A DNA stretch of 64,000 nucleotides from Kosakonia quasisacchari (GTDB lineage Bacteria; Pseudomonadota; Gammaproteobacteria; Enterobacterales; Enterobacteriaceae), in contig NZ_SJOP01000001.1 in the NCBI RefSeq assembly GCF_004331415.1, forward strand, positions 310,001-374,000, given 5' to 3'. Shown here one piece after another: positions 61,382 to 64,000 of the stretch. A program made the translations under genes and the position numbers. The notes beneath the pieces are model-generated. The model saw only the letters and a list, made by a program, of their open reading frames with translations, was not told the origin of the DNA and did not search any database. How positions within the stretch are numbered: position 1 is the stretch's first letter; every line of letters starts with the position of its first letter.

Positions 61382-61457
61382 TTATTTATTGGCAAAAGTG
61401 AACAGGGTGAGTAAAATGTGTTACCTGCCCGCTCATTCCTTCATCAGGTAGCCGTTC

Positions 61458-63479
61458 ATGAGTAAACCGTTCAAACTGAATTCCGCTTTTCGTCCTTCCG
61501 GCGATCAGCCTGAAGCTATCCGCCGCCTCAAGGAAGGTCTGGAAGACGGCCTTGCGCACCAGACGCTGCTCGGGGTGACGGGTTCAGGGAAGACATTCAC
61601 CGTTGCTAATGTGATTGCCGATCTCCAGCGCCCAACAATGGTGCTGGCGCCGAATAAAACGCTGGCCGCGCAGCTGTATGGTGAAATGAAAGAGTTCTTC
61701 CCGGATAACGCGGTGGAGTATTTCGTCTCTTACTACGATTACTACCAGCCGGAAGCGTATGTCCCAAGTTCCGACACCTTTATCGAAAAAGATGCCTCGG
61801 TGAATGAACATATTGAGCAGATGCGTCTGTCAGCAACGAAGGCGTTACTGGAGCGTCGCGATGTGATTGTGGTGGCATCCGTCTCTGCCATCTACGGTCT
61901 GGGCGATCCGGACCTCTACCTGAAAATGATGCTGCACCTGACTAAGGGCATGATCATCGATCAGCGCGCGATCCTGCGCCGCCTGACGGAGCTGCAATAT
62001 ACCCGCAACGATCAGGCGTTCCAGCGCGGTACTTTCCGTGTGCGTGGCGAAGTTATCGATGTGTTCCCGGCGGAATCTGACGATCTGGCGCTGCGTATCG
62101 AATTATTCGATGAAGAAGTTGAACGGCTGTCGCTATTCGATCCGCTGACCGGTCATATTGAATCGGGCATCCAGCGTTTCACCATCTACCCGAAAACGCA
62201 CTACGTGACGCCACGCGAGCGTATCGTGCAGGCGATGGAAGAGATCAAAGTTGAGCTGGCTGAACGCCGTAAGTCGCTACTGGCCAATAATAAACTGCTG
62301 GAAGAGCAGCGGCTCAGCCAGCGTACTCAGTTCGACCTGGAGATGATGAACGAGCTGGGCTACTGCTCGGGGATTGAAAACTACTCGCGCTATCTTTCCG
62401 GTCGTGGGCCGGGCGAGCCGCCGCCGACGCTGTTCGACTACTTGCCTGCTGATGGTCTGCTGGTGATCGACGAATCACACGTTACCATTCCGCAGATTGG
62501 CGGGATGTATCGCGGCGACCGCGCGCGTAAAGAGACGCTGGTGGAATATGGTTTCCGCCTGCCGTCGGCGCTGGATAACCGGCCGTTAAAATTTGAAGAG
62601 TTTGAAGCGCTGGCACCGCAGTCGATTTATGTTTCGGCGACGCCAGGTAATTACGAGCTGGAGAAATCAGGCAGCGAAGTGATTGATCAAGTGGTGCGCC
62701 CGACTGGCCTGCTCGATCCGGTGATTGAAGTGCGCCCGGTGGCGACTCAGGTGGACGATCTGCTTTCTGAAATTCGCCTGCGCGCCGCGATTAATGAACG
62801 TGTTTTGGTCACGACGCTGACCAAACGCATGGCGGAAGATCTTACGGAATATCTGGAAGAGCATGGCGAGCGGGTACGTTATCTGCACTCGGATATCGAC
62901 ACCGTTGAACGTATGGAGATTATCCGCGATTTGCGCCTTGGCGAGTTCGACGTGCTGGTCGGCATCAACTTGCTTCGTGAGGGGCTGGATATGCCGGAAG
63001 TGTCGCTGGTGGCGATTCTGGATGCCGACAAAGAGGGGTTCCTGCGTTCCGAGCGTTCGCTTATCCAGACCATTGGCCGCGCCGCACGTAACATTAACGG
63101 TAAAGCCATTCTTTATGGCGACAGGATCACGCCGTCAATGGCGAAAGCGATTGGCGAAACCGAGCGCCGTCGTGAGAAACAGCAGCAATATAACGAAGAG
63201 CACGGTATTACGCCGCAAGGTCTGAACAAGAAAGTGGTGGATATTCTTGCGCTTGGCGAAGGGCTGGCGAAGACGCGCGCGAAAGGGCGTGGCAAAGCGC
63301 GCACCCCTGCTCAGGTGGAAGCTGCTGAACTGGCGCTCACGCCGAAAGCGCTGCAGCAGAAAATCCACGAACTGGAAGGCCAGATGATGCAACATGCGCA
63401 GAACCTGGAGTTTGAAGAGGCGGCGAAAGTGCGCGACCAACTGCACCAGCTGCGCGAGCTATTTATTGCCGCATCGTAA
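61458..63479 (+). CDS. uvrB: Excinuclease ABC subunit B
   Basis: UvrB verifies DNA damage after loading by UvrA and recruits UvrC for incision. The 673-residue protein equals E. coli in length. It has Walker [14 protein letters not shown] near residue 38, the damage-probing beta-hairpin region [12 protein letters not shown] near 92, helicase motif [11 protein letters not shown], motif [16 protein letters not shown], and a C-terminal UVR coiled coil ([17 protein letters not shown]). SOS induction is indicated by the upstream LexA box. Confidence 0.98.
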   Translation: MSKPFKLNSAFRPSGDQPEAIRRLKEGLEDGLAHQTLLGVTGSGKTFTVANVIADLQRPTMVLAPNKTLAAQLYGEMKEFFPDNAVEYFVSYYDYYQPEAYVPSSDTFIEKDASVNEHIEQMRLSATKALLERRDVIVVASVSAIYGLGDPDLYLKMMLHLTKGMIIDQRAILRRLTELQYTRNDQAFQRGTFRVRGEVIDVFPAESDDLALRIELFDEEVERLSLFDPLTGHIESGIQRFTIYPKTHYVTPRERIVQAMEEIKVELAERRKSLLANNKLLEEQRLSQRTQFDLEMMNELGYCSGIENYSRYLSGRGPGEPPPTLFDYLPADGLLVIDESHVTIPQIGGMYRGDRARKETLVEYGFRLPSALDNRPLKFEEFEALAPQSIYVSATPGNYELEKSGSEVIDQVVRPTGLLDPVIEVRPVATQVDDLLSEIRLRAAINERVLVTTLTKRMAEDLTEYLEEHGERVRYLHSDIDTVERMEIIRDLRLGEFDVLVGINLLREGLDMPEVSLVAILDADKEGFLRSERSLIQTIGRAARNINGKAILYGDRITPSMAKAIGETERRREKQQQYNEEHGITPQGLNKKVVDILALGEGLAKTRAKGRGKARTPAQVEAAELALTPKALQQKIHELEGQMMQHAQNLEFEEAAKVRDQLHQLRELFIAAS

Positions 63480-63514
63480 TCTCTTCAGGTAATTTGATCG
63501 CACAAAATAACAAA

Positions 63515-63540
63515 AAAGAGAGCCGGTTAGGGCTCTCTTA
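63515..63540 (+). terminator. Hairpin after uvrB
   Basis: AAGAGAGCC, loop GGTTA and GGGCTCTCTT form a stem with an A tract upstream and only a short T stretch after. It could end transcription in both directions. Its right edge touches the PmrA-box-like repeat. Confidence 0.65.
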
Positions 63541-63553
63541 ATGTTGGCTTAAC
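63537..63553 (+). promoter_or_regulatory. PmrA-box-like direct repeat
   Basis: CTTAAT-GTTGG-CTTAAC matches the PmrA (BasR) box pattern of two YTTAAK-like half sites spaced by five bases, with one mismatch in the last base. It lies 45 bases before the 30-codon gene that follows. Confidence 0.65.
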
Positions 63554-63597
63554 CTACGCCTGACACACTGCCCACCGGTATTCTGGAGGGCAATCTG

Positions 63598-63690
63598 ATG
63601 CAGCAATTTAAGGTTCGTGAATTTTTTGCCGTCGCTTTCGCGCTGGCGTTAGTCATTGGGTTTGCCCATCTTTGGGTGCTGACTTATTGA
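63598..63690 (+). CDS. pmrR: PmrR-like 30-residue membrane peptide
   Basis: The ATG follows GGAGGG by seven bases and encodes MQQFKVREFFAVAFALALVI followed by GFAHLWVLTY. It has a short basic start, one membrane helix and the ending W-x2-TY, very like Salmonella and E. coli PmrR (which ends in IWFATY). PmrR is a PmrA-induced peptide that inhibits LpxT, the lipid A phosphotransferase, favouring aminoarabinose or phosphoethanolamine modification. Support comes from the upstream PmrA-like box and from the convergent basS one base downstream. The sequence identity is limited, so the name is a strong inference. Confidence 0.72.
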   Translation: MQQFKVREFFAVAFALALVIGFAHLWVLTY

Positions 63691-63691
63691 T

Positions 63692-64000
63692 TTATACCTG
63701 GCGAGCAGCCGGGAGAAATTTAACCCACGCCCGCACGCCAGACTGTGTCAGCCGATTGTGTAAAAAGAACTGCGCATCATGCAGTTGCGCGATACGCGAC
63801 ACAATGCTTAATCCCAGACCTGCGCCGCCATAGCGGCTGTCCATGCGTACGAAGGCTTTACTGAGCTCTCCGCTGCGGCTTTCATCAATGCCTGGTCCTT
63901 CATCTTCTACCGCAAGTACCGGTGTGGCAGCGTTTTCGATACGCACCGTAATCGCCGATCCTGCCGGGCTATAGCGGTGCGCATTTTCCACCAGATTTCT
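63692..64000 (-). CDS. basS: Sensor histidine kinase BasS (PmrB), 3' part
   Basis: Only the last 102 codons are in the window. They hold the N box ([14 protein letters not shown]), the G1 box ([12 protein letters not shown]), the F-type stretch [13 protein letters not shown] and the G2 box [12 protein letters not shown] of the HATPase_c domain, and they resemble E. coli BasS closely up to the variable tail LPAARQV. BasS senses Fe3+, Al3+ and acid and activates BasR to modify lipid A. It is convergent with the pmrR-like gene. In E. coli K-12 this locus lies near 93 minutes, not beside uvrB. Confidence 0.9.
   Translation of the reverse strand, partial: RNLVENAHRYSPAGSAITVRIENAATPVLAVEDEGPGIDESRSGELSKAFVRMDSRYGGAGLGLSIVSRIAQLHDAQFFLHNRLTQSGVRAWVKFLPAARQV

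Larger units (their letters stand above)
60706..61457 (+). other. Control region upstream of uvrB, no supported gene
   Basis: This 750-base stretch holds the promoter of the minus-strand ABC gene, a paired DnaA-box motif and the LexA-controlled uvrB promoter. Its right part, from the LexA box to the start, parallels the E. coli uvrB leader (CTGCCCGC...CATCAGGTAGC before the ATG). Short minus-strand open frames at 60668-61045 and 61045-61239 look like chance. Confidence 0.6.

Overview
The window is a chromosomal core segment of an Enterobacteriaceae member close to Escherichia, Klebsiella, Enterobacter and Kosakonia. The evidence is near-continuous synteny with the 16-18 minute region of E. 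coli K-12 (kdp, phrB, gltA-sdh-suc, cyd, tol-pal, lysT tRNA cluster, nadA-aroG-gpmA, gal, mod, pgl, bio, uvrB) and very similar proteins. It is not E. coli itself: ybgA is missing before phrB, a DUF2167/site-2-protease gene pair lies between gal and mod, an orphan ABC ATPase lies between bioD and uvrB, and a basS(pmrB)/pmrR-like locus follows uvrB. I cannot fix the genus from sequence alone.

Layout. 1-3.0 kb: kdpF-kdpA-kdpB on the minus strand (kdpB cut by the window edge), with a KdpE-type box, divergent from ybfA. 3.6-9.4 kb: a gene-free stretch, then phrB, ybgI, the 5-oxoprolinase genes pxpB-pxpC-pxpA and nei. 9.4-21.2 kb: gltA divergent from sdhCDAB-sucABCD, with REP and ERIC-like repeats in the internal gaps and a candidate SdhX-type 3'UTR sRNA. 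21.2-22.7 kb: an HxlR regulator divergent from an MFS transporter broken by an internal deletion. 23.3-32.2 kb: cydABX-ybgE and ybgC-tolQRAB-pal-cpoB. 32.3-33.6 kb: four tRNA-Lys and one tRNA-Val, followed by a 229-bp tandem repeat ending in tRNA-Lys 3' fragments. 33.6-39.1 kb: nadA-pnuC, zitB, ybgS, aroG, gpmA. 39.3-43.7 kb: galETKM with conserved operators. 43.8-45.4 kb: site-2 protease and DUF2167 genes. 45.6-50.9 kb: modF-modE, acrZ, modABC. 51-55 kb: ybhA, pgl, ybhC, ybhB. 55-60 kb: bioA divergent from bioBFCD. 60-64 kb: the orphan ATPase, uvrB, a 30-codon pmrR-like gene and the 3' end of basS.

How the genes work together. The core is central energy metabolism: citrate synthase, succinate dehydrogenase, 2-oxoglutarate dehydrogenase and succinyl-CoA synthetase feed cytochrome bd oxidase and other respiratory enzymes. 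Around this sit envelope integrity (Tol-Pal), cofactor synthesis (NAD, biotin, molybdate uptake), aromatic synthesis, galactose use and DNA repair (phrB, nei, uvrB). Many operator sequences are readable: KdpE, CRP, FNR, NadR, TyrR, Fur, GalR, ModE, BirA, LexA and PmrA.

No large mobile element, phage or CRISPR array is visible. The less ordinary parts are the tRNA-end scars, the DUF2167/site-2-protease pair, the ABC ATPase with an altered signature motif, the deleted MFS gene, and the pmrR-like peptide with a PmrA-box-like repeat beside uvrB.
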